Shown here: piece after piece, positions 1-7,000 of the stretch
Layout: each line of letters opens with the position of its first letter
Position numbering within the stretch: the first letter of the stretch is position 1
DNA from: Desulfobulbus sp.
Lineage (GTDB): Bacteria > Pseudomonadota > Gammaproteobacteria > Burkholderiales > Rhodocyclaceae
Assembly: GCA_009782025.1 (NCBI GenBank)
Contig: WQUQ01000041.1
Span: 1 to 7,555, forward strand
Direction of reading: 5' to 3'
DNA length: 7,555 nt
The notes under the pieces: generated by a model
Seen by the model: only the letters and a program-made list of their open reading frames with translations
The model's database searches: none
Told to the model about the DNA's origin: nothing
Translations under genes and position numbers: made by a program

Positions 1-3000
1 AATCGGGCACATCGATGACGATTTCGGCCTCGCCCTGGGCGTCGAGCTGCACCGGCCCGGAGAACAGGTCGATCAGGCGGACTTTCTTGGGCAGGCTGCG
101 GGTGGCTTTCGGCGCGCTATCGCCGCCGAATTTGAGCTTGCCCTTGCGGCCCGCCATTTTCTCGATCAGGCGGCCGTAAACGTCGTACTGGTCGGCGCCG
201 TAGCGCAGCCGGCCGAAGAAATAGGCGAACGGGTCGGGCGTGGCGAAGCGGGTGATGTTGAGAATGCCGACATCGACGGCGGAAAGCGTGACCAGCGCCG
301 TCTGGCCGGCGAGGCCGGGCGCTTTGACTTTCACCTTGAGGGGCGTGTCGGGCAGCATTTTCTTTGGCGCGTCGAGGTTGAGCACGAGCTTCCTGTCGCC
401 GCGTTCGAGTGGCAGATGCGCCAGGCCGAGCGCCCGCGCCGGGGTGATTTTTTCGCCCTCGCCGCCGGGTCGCAGCACGGTGACGGCAACGTAGAGATCA
501 TGCCGATGCCATTCCTTGTTTACCGGGATGTCGACAGTCGCGCCGTCGAGCGGCACGGGCATCCGCTTGACCCACAGCGTGCGGTCGCCTTCGACGGTAA
601 TCAGCGCCTCGCCGGCGTGCGGCGGGGTGATGGTCAGTTGGGCGACATCGCCGTCGTGGTAAGCCGGTTTGTCGAATTTCAGCGCCACGCGGTCGGGGCG
701 GACGCCCTGGTTTTCGTCGCCACGGGCGCTCCAGCCGGCGTAGAAGCGGAACTTGGCGGTCTGCTGCGTGACCGGATCGAGAATTTCCAGGCGATAACGG
801 CCATATTTGACCGGCACGCCGAGCTTGCCGCGCCCGCCGTCGGGAATGCTGACGCTGGCGGTATTGACCAGTTCGTCGGTTTCGGTGAAGCCGGAGTGCC
901 AGCCGCGCTGGTCGTCGAAACGCCAGTAATAATCGCGGTTCTCGCGGAACAGGCGGACCGGCAGGCCGGCCCCGGCGCTCAATTTGCCGTCGGCATTGGC
1001 GCGCACGACCTCGAACTGCGCGACGCTGCCTTCGCGGGCGTAATCGCCGGTAAACAGGGAGCGGATGCCGATCAGTTCCGCTGCCGGCCAGATGACCCGC
1101 TCGAAATTGCGCACCACCGGCCGGCCACCGCTTTCGAGCAAGCTCAGGGTGGTGCGCACGGTGATGGGCGAACGCTTGCTTTTGGCCGGCGCGAGGTCGA
1201 CGTCCAGCGCCAGATTGCCGTTCTCGTCGAGTTCTGAGGCTTCCAGTTCGACGCGCTGATGCAGGCTGTCGTCGTTGCTGTCGCCGAATTCAAAGCCGGG
1301 CAACAGCTTGGCCAGCGGGTTTTTCTGGCGCTCGAAAACGGCCACGCCGAGCACCTGGTTGCCGGCCGCCGGCGCGCCGTAGAGATAGCTGCCCTTGATG
1401 TCGATGCGCAAACTCTGGTCGGGCGCAACGACGGCCTGCGGACTGGAGAGATCGAGCTTCATGCGTTCCGGCAGAAATTCCTCGACGCCGAAACGGAAAC
1501 TGGTGGTCGCCAGCTTGTCGGCGGGATCGCTGCGCAATTCCAGGTTCCACGAGCCGGTCGGCGCGTCGACCGGCAATTCGATGCGCTGCCGGTAGAAGCC
1601 CGCCACCTTGCCGTCGGGCTGCCAGGTGGCGGTGAACTGGTTCTTGCCGTCGGCGCGCTTCAGGATGGCCTGTACCGGCTGGGGCGGCACCGGCCGCCCG
1701 TCGGCATCGCGCGCCAGCACCGACAACTCGAACGTTTCGCCAGGCCGGTAAAGATCGCGCCCGGCATAGGCGAACAGGCGCACCGGTCGCCCCGGCAGGC
1801 CGGAGATTTCATATTCGGACAGATCGAGCGCCGGCTCCTTGAGCGTAATCATCGACAACTGGTTGCCCTTGCGAGCGACGACGACCTTGGCCGCGGCCGG
1901 CCGCTCGGCGAAAGTCGCCCGGCCTTCGCCGTCGGTTTCGCCGCGGGCGACGACCTTGCCGTACTCGTCGAGCCAGGTGACTTCGACGCCGGGCGCGGCC
2001 TTGCCGCTGGTCAGCGAACTGACGTAAGCATCGGCCCCCTTGGCGAACAGCCGGGCGGAGAGACCAAGATCGCTGACATAAAAATAGGTGACCTGATATT
2101 CGTAACGGAAACGGTTGGGCTGGCTCATCACCGCGATGTAGATGCCGGGTTCGCGCAGTTCCTTGATGTCCTCGACCGGCAGGAAGGTGACGCTGCGCTT
2201 GTCGGCCTTCTGCTCGGTCAGGAAGCGGCCGTTGAACACGCTCTCGGTCAGTTTGTGCAGGCCATCCAGCGCCCAGTTGTTGACCGCGCCCTTGAGATCG
2301 GTGGCGCGCCAGTCGTAGTCGTATTCTTCATCCTCGTCGTTCCGGCGCTGGGGGCGCGGGCCGCTGATGACCTTGTCGAGAAAACGCGGCAACTGATCCG
2401 GCTTGACGCGCAAAAACTGCACGTCGACCTCGGGCACATTGACGGTCACGACCGGCAGGCCGCCGTTCTGCTTGGCCGGCAGCACCATGCCCCGGCTGGC
2501 GAAGTAATAGGCCGGCGCAACGACGGGCGTGACCACCGCGTAACGGCTTTCGGCGCTCAAGGTCTGGCCGGCCGCCGAGGGCAGGCCGGCGGCAACGCGC
2601 ACGACATAGCGGGTCTGCGGCTTGATGTGCGGAAAATAGGCGATGCGCGGATTGTCGCCGATGACCCAGGCCCCCTTGACCAGCTTGCCGCCGTCGATGT
2701 CGGTATCCGCCGGCGCGCTGCTGGCCTGCGGCACGGCGTCGTCGGGGCGGTCGCCGTCGTAATACGTCTCCTCCTCGCTCTCGGTATCGACGCGCGGCTT
2801 GGCGTCGTCGGGCCGGGCCGGCATCTCGAAAACCTGAATCTGCTCATCGTAAGTCTTGCTGGTATCGAGCGGCTGCGTGAAGCTCAAGGCCAGCGCCGGC
2901 GACCCCTCGAATTCGCGGTTGCCGAAATCGGCGATCTGGAACGGCGTATCGGCGCTGCTTCCGCCGTCGTCCGGCTGCCCGGTTTTCTTGACGATATAAA

Positions 3001-3100
3001 AACCGGCCGCCGCGACAGCGATGATGGCGGCAATGATGAGCAGCAGCGGAACGATGCCAAAACCCCGGCGCGAGAGTGGACGTAAGAACGAACGCGGCAT
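1..3100 (-). CDS. Bacterial alpha-2-macroglobulin family protein, N-terminal 1033 residues (C-terminal half off the left edge)
   Basis: Large envelope protein that, in this family (E. coli YfhM type), traps attacking proteases in the periplasm. Reading the minus strand from the ATG at 3100 gives 1033 uninterrupted codons to the window edge. Residues 1-13 are basic and residues 14-37 form one hydrophobic segment (GIVPLLLIIAAIIAVAAAGF) without a lipobox cysteine, so I infer an uncleaved inner-membrane anchor rather than the lipoprotein form of YfhM. Two acidic stretches follow, at about residues 97-130 and 254-263 (NDEDEEYDYDW). The macroglobulin signature YRPGET lies at residues 451-456. The bait-region/MG5-6-like segment begins near KPAYHDGD (residue 814), and VDVGILNITRF (942-952) precedes the FFGR/VYGRL block typical of the family. 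The sequence stops just before the expected thioester (CxEQ) domain, so trap chemistry cannot be judged. Full-length relatives are roughly twice as long. The partner pbpC, if present, would lie off the left edge. Confidence 0.93.
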   Translation of the reverse strand, partial: MPRSFLRPLSRRGFGIVPLLLIIAAIIAVAAAGFYIVKKTGQPDDGGSSADTPFQIADFGNREFEGSPALALSFTQPLDTSKTYDEQIQVFEMPARPDDAKPRVDTESEEETYYDGDRPDDAVPQASSAPADTDIDGGKLVKGAWVIGDNPRIAYFPHIKPQTRYVVRVAAGLPSAAGQTLSAESRYAVVTPVVAPAYYFASRGMVLPAKQNGGLPVVTVNVPEVDVQFLRVKPDQLPRFLDKVISGPRPQRRNDEDEEYDYDWRATDLKGAVNNWALDGLHKLTESVFNGRFLTEQKADKRSVTFLPVEDIKELREPGIYIAVMSQPNRFRYEYQVTYFYVSDLGLSARLFAKGADAYVSSLTSGKAAPGVEVTWLDEYGKVVARGETDGEGRATFAERPAAAKVVVARKGNQLSMITLKEPALDLSEYEISGLPGRPVRLFAYAGRDLYRPGETFELSVLARDADGRPVPPQPVQAILKRADGKNQFTATWQPDGKVAGFYRQRIELPVDAPTGSWNLELRSDPADKLATTSFRFGVEEFLPERMKLDLSSPQAVVAPDQSLRIDIKGSYLYGAPAAGNQVLGVAVFERQKNPLAKLLPGFEFGDSNDDSLHQRVELEASELDENGNLALDVDLAPAKSKRSPITVRTTLSLLESGGRPVVRNFERVIWPAAELIGIRSLFTGDYAREGSVAQFEVVRANADGKLSAGAGLPVRLFRENRDYYWRFDDQRGWHSGFTETDELVNTASVSIPDGGRGKLGVPVKYGRYRLEILDPVTQQTAKFRFYAGWSARGDENQGVRPDRVALKFDKPAYHDGDVAQLTITPPHAGEALITVEGDRTLWVKRMPVPLDGATVDIPVNKEWHRHDLYVAVTVLRPGGEGEKITPARALGLAHLPLERGDRKLVLNLDAPKKMLPDTPLKVKVKAPGLAGQTALVTLSAVDVGILNITRFATPDPFAYFFGRLRYGADQYDVYGRLIEKMAGRKGKLKFGGDSAPKATRSLPKKVRLIDLFSGPVQLDAQGEAEIVIDVPD

Positions 3101-3103
3101 CGA

Positions 3104-3111
3104 CTTCTCCT
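3104..3111 (-). promoter_or_regulatory. Ribosome binding site of the alpha-2-macroglobulin gene
   Basis: On the minus strand AGGAGAAG precedes the ATG at 3100, with six bases between the AGGAG core and the start codon. This fixes the start, and the hydrophobic anchor that follows within 15 residues agrees with it. Confidence 0.75.
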
Positions 3112-3157
3112 GGCAACCCAAACGCCGACCGGCGGCGGGCAAAAAATTGAAGCGCCG

Positions 3158-3166
3158 ATTATGGCA
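3158..3166 (-). promoter_or_regulatory. Candidate extended -10 promoter for the alpha-2-macroglobulin gene
   Basis: The minus strand reads TGCCATAAT, a TGn extension joined to a CATAAT hexamer (5 of 6 to consensus). No good -35 hexamer lies at the right distance, as expected if the TGn extension compensates. It would give a leader of about 50 bases before the ATG at 3100. This is a pattern match only. Confidence 0.35.
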
Positions 3167-3216
3167 CGCGCCCGGCATTGGCGGGCTAGCCGGGGATGGC
3201 GATGCCGTGGTCGCCC

Positions 3217-3245
3217 TCGATACTCACAGGCATTTGTAGTACGAT
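3217..3245 (+). promoter_or_regulatory. Candidate sigma-70 promoter of the toxin-antitoxin operon
   Basis: TCGATA (3217-3222) and TACGAT (3240-3245) are separated by 17 bases and each matches the consensus at 4 of 6 positions. The site ends 23 bases before the antitoxin start. The GTAGTAC stretch overlapping the -10 is where an antitoxin ribbon-helix-helix dimer would be expected to bind and repress its own operon, but no clear operator palindrome is visible. Confidence 0.3.
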
Positions 3246-3257
3246 GGATGACATTCC

Positions 3258-3263
3258 AGGAGA
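3258..3263 (+). promoter_or_regulatory. Ribosome binding site of the antitoxin gene
   Basis: AGGAGA lies five bases before the ATG at 3269. It selects this start over an in-frame upstream ATG at 3161, whose extra 36 residues are low-complexity Arg/Trp-rich and unlike the family. Confidence 0.75.
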
Positions 3264-3268
3264 TTGCC

Positions 3269-3541
3269 ATGACTGCCGTTGCTAGCCGCAAGATTCAGTC
3301 CCGCGTACCGGGCGAAATTCAAGCCGTGGCCGATCGGATCATCGAGGACGCCGGCCTGACCATCAGCGACGTGGTTCGCATGTTGATGACCCGCATTGCC
3401 AAGGACAAAGCCATTCCGCCGGTGCTGTTTCAGCCCAACGCGGAAACGCTGGCCGCGTTTGCCGAGGTTGAGCGCGGAGAGTTGGAGCCGGTGACGCTCG
3501 ACCAGATCAGCGAACTGATCCGGGCAGCACAAGCCGAATGA
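3269..3541 (+). CDS. RelB/DinJ-family antitoxin of a type II toxin-antitoxin system
   Basis: A 90-residue protein expected to bind and neutralise the YafQ-like toxin encoded directly downstream and, by family knowledge, to repress its own operon as a dimer. The N-terminal half (about residues 8-45) has the ribbon-helix-helix arrangement of DinJ/RelB proteins: a short strand (IQSRVPGEI), then a helix, a turn (AGLTISDVV) and a second helix (RMLMTRIAKDKAIP). The C-terminal half (PVLFQPNAETLAAFAEVERG and the charged helix after it) is the usual flexible toxin-wrapping region. Length is normal for the family. The stop codon overlaps the toxin start as ATGA, which suggests translational coupling. 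I see no damage. The family assignment is firm; whether it is closer to DinJ or RelB is not decided here. Confidence 0.88.
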   Translation: MTAVASRKIQSRVPGEIQAVADRIIEDAGLTISDVVRMLMTRIAKDKAIPPVLFQPNAETLAAFAEVERGELEPVTLDQISELIRAAQAE

Positions 3542-3820
3542 GGCAAATTGAGCATACCGGGCGGTTCAAGCGTGATCTGAAACGGGAAGCGAAGGGGCAG
3601 CAACTGCACGACCTTGGAAGCCGACTTGCTGCCGATCATTGCGGCGCTCGCCAACGATCAACCCCTGGAGCCACAGCACCGCGACCACGCGCTAACCGGC
3701 GACTGGAAGAACTACCGGGATTGCCACGTGTACCCGGACCTGGTGCTGATCCATCGCCTGATTGGTGATGCTCGCTTGGTCCTCACGCGGCTCGGCTCGC
3801 ACTCGGAACTCGACCTATAA
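3538..3820 (+). pseudogene. YafQ-family (RelE superfamily) mRNA interferase toxin, frameshifted
   Basis: The reading frame from the ATG at 3538 begins as a typical YafQ/RelE toxin (MRQIEHTGRFKRDLKREAKG), then loses similarity and ends at a stop at 3766-3768. The rest of the toxin continues in the next frame up to TAA at 3818-3820: LEADLLPIIAAL, then HALTGDWKNYRDCHVYPDL and RLGSHSEL. Removing one G from the GGGG run at 3594-3597 joins the halves as KGSNCTTLEADL and gives 93 residues, close to the usual family length. The catalytic-type residues are all in the second frame: the His of RDHALTG, the His and Asp of CHVYPDL, and the His of GSHSEL. The terminal aromatic residue of E. coli YafQ (GTHAALF) is replaced, since this protein ends in ELDL. 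As written the gene cannot make an active toxin unless the ribosome or polymerase slips by one base. A sequencing error in the G run is an equally simple explanation. Confidence 0.82.
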
Positions 3821-3828
3821 CCAGGCGC

Positions 3829-3834
3829 AGGAGG
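3829..3834 (+). promoter_or_regulatory. Orphan consensus Shine-Dalgarno sequence
   Basis: AGGAGG is a perfect anti-16S match nine bases after the toxin stop, yet no ATG, GTG or TTG follows at a usable distance (the next bases are TTTTACACCGGC). It may be the remains of a start region whose gene was lost. It can also pair over six bases (GGAGGT) with ACCTCC at 3941-3946. Chance occurrence is possible. Confidence 0.3.
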
Positions 3835-3882
3835 TTTTACACCGGCACCGAGCGGCAATCTAACGGCACGGCGCAGGCGTGA

Positions 3883-3901
3883 CTTCATGTGAAGCCGGCT
3901 T
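3883..3901 (+). repeat. Two overlapping short inverted repeats
   Basis: CTTCA-TG-TGAAG (3883-3894) runs into the perfect 10-base palindrome AAGCCGGCTT (3892-3901), followed by two more Ts. This could be a weak stem-loop or a dimeric protein site after the toxin-antitoxin genes. It lacks the loop and T run of a proper terminator. Confidence 0.3.
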
Positions 3902-4035
3902 TTGAACCTGACATGAACAGCCAGTGTGTCCAGGTTTGTTACCTCCCAGCCTGTGAAGCGGCTGGATGGTCGAAGGATGAGGTGGAGGCTAACGGCGTAA
4001 ATGCCATTGAGGCCAGAATCGCTTCAATTCTCTGA
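3889..4035 (+). CDS. Possible small ORF, unrecognised, 48 aa
   Basis: From GTG at 3889 (or ATG at 3913, 40 residues) the frame runs to TGA at 4033-4035. I do not recognise the product. It has three cysteines near its start (NSQCVQVCYLPACEAAG) and an amphipathic, acidic tail (KDEVEANGVNAIEARIASIL), so it reads more like genuine protein than random GC-rich sequence. No ribosome binding site is evident for either start. It is in the same frame as addA and ends 21 bases before the addA ATG, so it could be a leader peptide, the tail of a lost gene, or chance. Confidence 0.25.
   Translation: MKPAFEPDMNSQCVQVCYLPACEAAGWSKDEVEANGVNAIEARIASIL
4006..4028 (+). repeat. Short hairpin just upstream of addA
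   Basis: ATTGAGGC (4006-4013) and GCTTCAAT (4021-4028) can pair over eight positions, one of them G-U, around a seven-base loop. It sits inside the end of the small ORF and 28 bases before the addA start, so it could influence addA translation. No T run follows on either strand, so it is not a rho-independent terminator. Confidence 0.25.
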
Positions 4036-4056
4036 AAACAATTCAAAAAGAATCCG

Positions 4057-7000
4057 ATGCAGGTGCCAGCCCCCCCCGCCAACCGCCTCACCGAAGACGC
4101 CGCCGCCCGCGAGCGGGCGCTTGCTGTCGCCTCCTTCATCGTCGAAGCGCCGGCCGGGGCGGGCAAGACCGAGTTGTTGACGCAGCGTTATCTGCGGTTG
4201 TTGACCACGGTCGAGCAGCCGGAGGAAGTGCTGGCGCTGACTTTCACCAACAAGGCGGCGACCGAGATGCGCGACCGGATTCTCGGCAGTCTGGAAGTCG
4301 CCGCCGCTGGCGTCGCGCCGGAGCAGGCGCACAAGCGGCAGACTTTCGATCTGGCTGGCCGGGTGCTGGCGCACGACGCGGCGCGCGGCTGGCATTTGCT
4401 CGGGCATCCGGGGCGGTTGCGCATCACCACGCTGGATGCGCTGTGTGCCAGTCTGGCGCGGCAGATGCCGTATCTCAGCCGCTTTGGCAGCCAGCCGGCC
4501 GTCGCCGAGGATGCCGCAGCGCATTATGCCGCCGCCGCCCGCCGCACGCTGGCGATGGTCGAGGCCGACGATGCCGATGCCGAGGTGGTCGCCGCCGCGC
4601 TGGCCTTCATGGATAACCATGCGGGCCGTCTGGAAACGCTGCTGGTAGCCATGCTCGCCCGCCGCGACCAGTGGCTGCCCCATGCGGGTCGTCTGGACAA
4701 AGGTGATTTGCGCGCCGAGGTCGAGGGCGGTTTTGCGGTGCTGATCGAGCGCAAGCTGGCGGCGGCTGGCGAGTTGCTCGATAGCCGCTGGCAGGAACGC
4801 CTGCTGCCGCTGGGTCGTTTCGCCGCCGCCAACGGGCCGGATTGGCTTGAACCGCTGGCCGACTGGTCCGCGCCGCTGACCGCCGGAATCAGCGATCTGC
4901 CGCGCTGGCGGGCGCTGGCCGGTCTGTTGCTGACCGGCCAGGGCACTGTACGCAAGATGCTGGACAAGCGAGTCGGCTTTCCCGCCGGCAAGGAATTCTC
5001 GGCGCAGAAGGCGGCGATGACCGAGACGCTGGCCGACCTCGCCGCGCTGCCCGGCATCGAGCAATGCCTCGGCGTGCTTGGCCAGTTGCCGTCGCCGGGG
5101 TTGAGCGCCGAGGAATGGGCCAGCGTCGAGAATTTCGCCCGCCTGCTGCAACTGGCCGCCGGCCAGTTGTGGCTGGTTTTTCAGGAAGCCGGCGAAGTCG
5201 ATTTCATCGAGGTCGCCAGCCGCGCCGGCGTGGCGCTGGGCGATGACGAGGCGCCGACCGATCTGGCGCAGGCGCTGGATTACCGCATCCGCCATCTGCT
5301 GATCGACGAGTTTCAGGATACCAGCCCGGCCCAGGTCGAGTTGATCGCCAGGCTGACCCGCGGCTGGACGCCGGATGACGGGCGCACGCTGTTCGTCGTC
5401 GGCGACCCGATGCAGTCCATCTATCGCTTCCGCAAGGCCGATGTCGGGTTGTTCCTGCGCGTGCGCGAGCGCGGCATCGGCGACATTCGCCTCGGCCACC
5501 TGCGCCTCTATCGTAACAACCGTTCCTGGCCGGCCATCGTCGATTGGGTCAACGGCGTTTTTCCGGCCATCTTTCCCGCCGCCGACGCGCCGGAAACCGG
5601 GGCGGTGCGCTACGCGCCGTCGGCCGCCACGCGGCCGACGCGGGAGGATAGCGCGGTCGTCATCCACCCCCTGATCGCCGATGACGACGGCAATGGGAGC
5701 GAGGCCGAAGCGCGCCGGGCGCTGGAGATCATCCTTGAAACCCGGCGCGAAAATCCGACGGCCAGCATCGCCGTGCTGGTGCGCGCCCGCGGCCACCTCG
5801 CTGCGCTGGTCGGCGAAATCCGCCGCAGCGCGCCGGAACTGCGCTTTCAGGCGGTGGACATCGAGAGTCTCGCCGATCGCCAGCACGTGCAGGATCTGCT
5901 GACCCTGTTCCGCGCCCTCGATCACCGCGCCGACCGCGTGCATTGGCTGGCCCTGCTGCGCGCCCCGTGGTGCGGCCTGACCCTGGCCGATCTGCATGCG
6001 CTGGCCGGCGATGATCGCCAGCGCACGATCTGGCAGTTGATGCAGGATGAGTCGCGCCTGGCCCGCCTCTCGGCCGACGGCCAGAGGCGTTTGCACCCTG
6101 TGCGGGATGTGCTGCAACTCGTTTTCGCCCACCGCGACCGGCAGCACCCGCGCCGCTGGCTGGAAGCTGCCTGGCTGCTGCTCGGCGGCCCGCGTTGCCT
6201 GGATTCGCCGGCGGCGCTGGCCGATGTCGAGGCTTTTTTCACGTTGCTCGACCGTCTGGCGGCCACCGGCGCGCTCGATGCCGACACCCTGGCCGTCCGC
6301 GCCGGCGAACTGTTCGCCCCGGCCGACCCGCAGGGCGGCGCGGTGCAGATGATGACGGTGCACAAAGCCAAGGGCCTGGAATTCGACACCGTGATCGTCC
6401 CCGGCCTGCACCGCGAAACCGGCGGCAACGACAGCAGCCTGTTGCTGTGGGACGAGTTCGCCGGCCCGGACGGTCGTCAGCGCTTGCTGGTGGCGCCGAT
6501 GAAAGCGCGCGGCGCACAGGCCAACGAGCCGACCGCCTACGACATGCTGCGCCGCCTGGAAAACGAACGGGCCGGCCACGAAACCGAGCGCCTGCTCTAC
6601 GTCGCCGCCACCCGCGCCGTTCGCCGCCTGCATCTGATCGGCGTCGCCGTTGCCGACGAACGCAAGGAAGAGGGTCTCAAACCGCCGCCGGCCGGGAGTT
6701 TGCTCAAACTGCTGTGGCCGGGCGTCGCCCAGCCGGTTTTTGCCGCCGCGCTGGCCGAGCGCGCCCCGGCCGAGGCCGCTGTCGTACCGCTCGATTCAGC
6801 TACCTTCGCGCCGCCGCTGCTGCGTTTGGCGGCTCCCGACATCCCCTCCGAACTGCGCGCGCCGCCGCTTGCAGCGGGCAGCGGCGGCCCGCCGCGCGAA
6901 TTCGATGCGGCGGCGACGGCAACGACACCGGAAGCAGCCCTCGGCACGCTGGTGCACCGGGCGCTGGAACTGATCGCCCGCGACGGGCTAACGGCCTGGC

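Larger units (their letters stand above)
3821..4056 (+). other. Patchy intergenic gap between the toxin gene and addA
   Basis: This gap is less GC-rich than either neighbouring core gene. It holds one short unrecognised reading frame (3889-4035), an orphan Shine-Dalgarno motif, a 10-base palindrome and an 8-bp imperfect hairpin, each listed separately. I see no strong sigma-70 promoter for addA, no rho-independent terminator with a T run and no insertion-sequence ends. The texture suggests debris from insertion or deletion, which is inference. Confidence 0.5.

Noticed and set aside
1259..3085. A long plus-strand open frame (about 600 codons) opposite the alpha-2-macroglobulin gene
   Set aside because: It is codon-aligned antisense to a clearly homologous gene in GC-rich DNA. 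Its translation is Arg/Gly/Ala/Val-rich with no domain, and no ribosome binding site supports it.
3614..3820. A separate short toxin starting at TTG 3614
   Set aside because: No ribosome binding site precedes it, and its content is the continuation of the YafQ-like toxin begun at 3538. It is better explained as the second half of a frameshifted gene.
3883..3905. Rho-independent terminator for the toxin-antitoxin operon
   Set aside because: The palindrome AAGCCGGCTT has no loop and only four Ts follow, so it does not form a credible terminator hairpin.
3855..3950. Possible integron attC site, suggested by TCTAACGG near a toxin-antitoxin pair
   Set aside because: There is no matching GTTRRRY core downstream and no convincing paired L'/L'' arms.
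4024..6633. A minus-strand open frame of about 870 codons opposite addA
   Set aside because: It is a GC-rich antisense shadow. The plus strand carries every helicase motif in order, and the antisense translation is low-complexity (Gln/Arg/Gly/Ala) without recognisable motifs.
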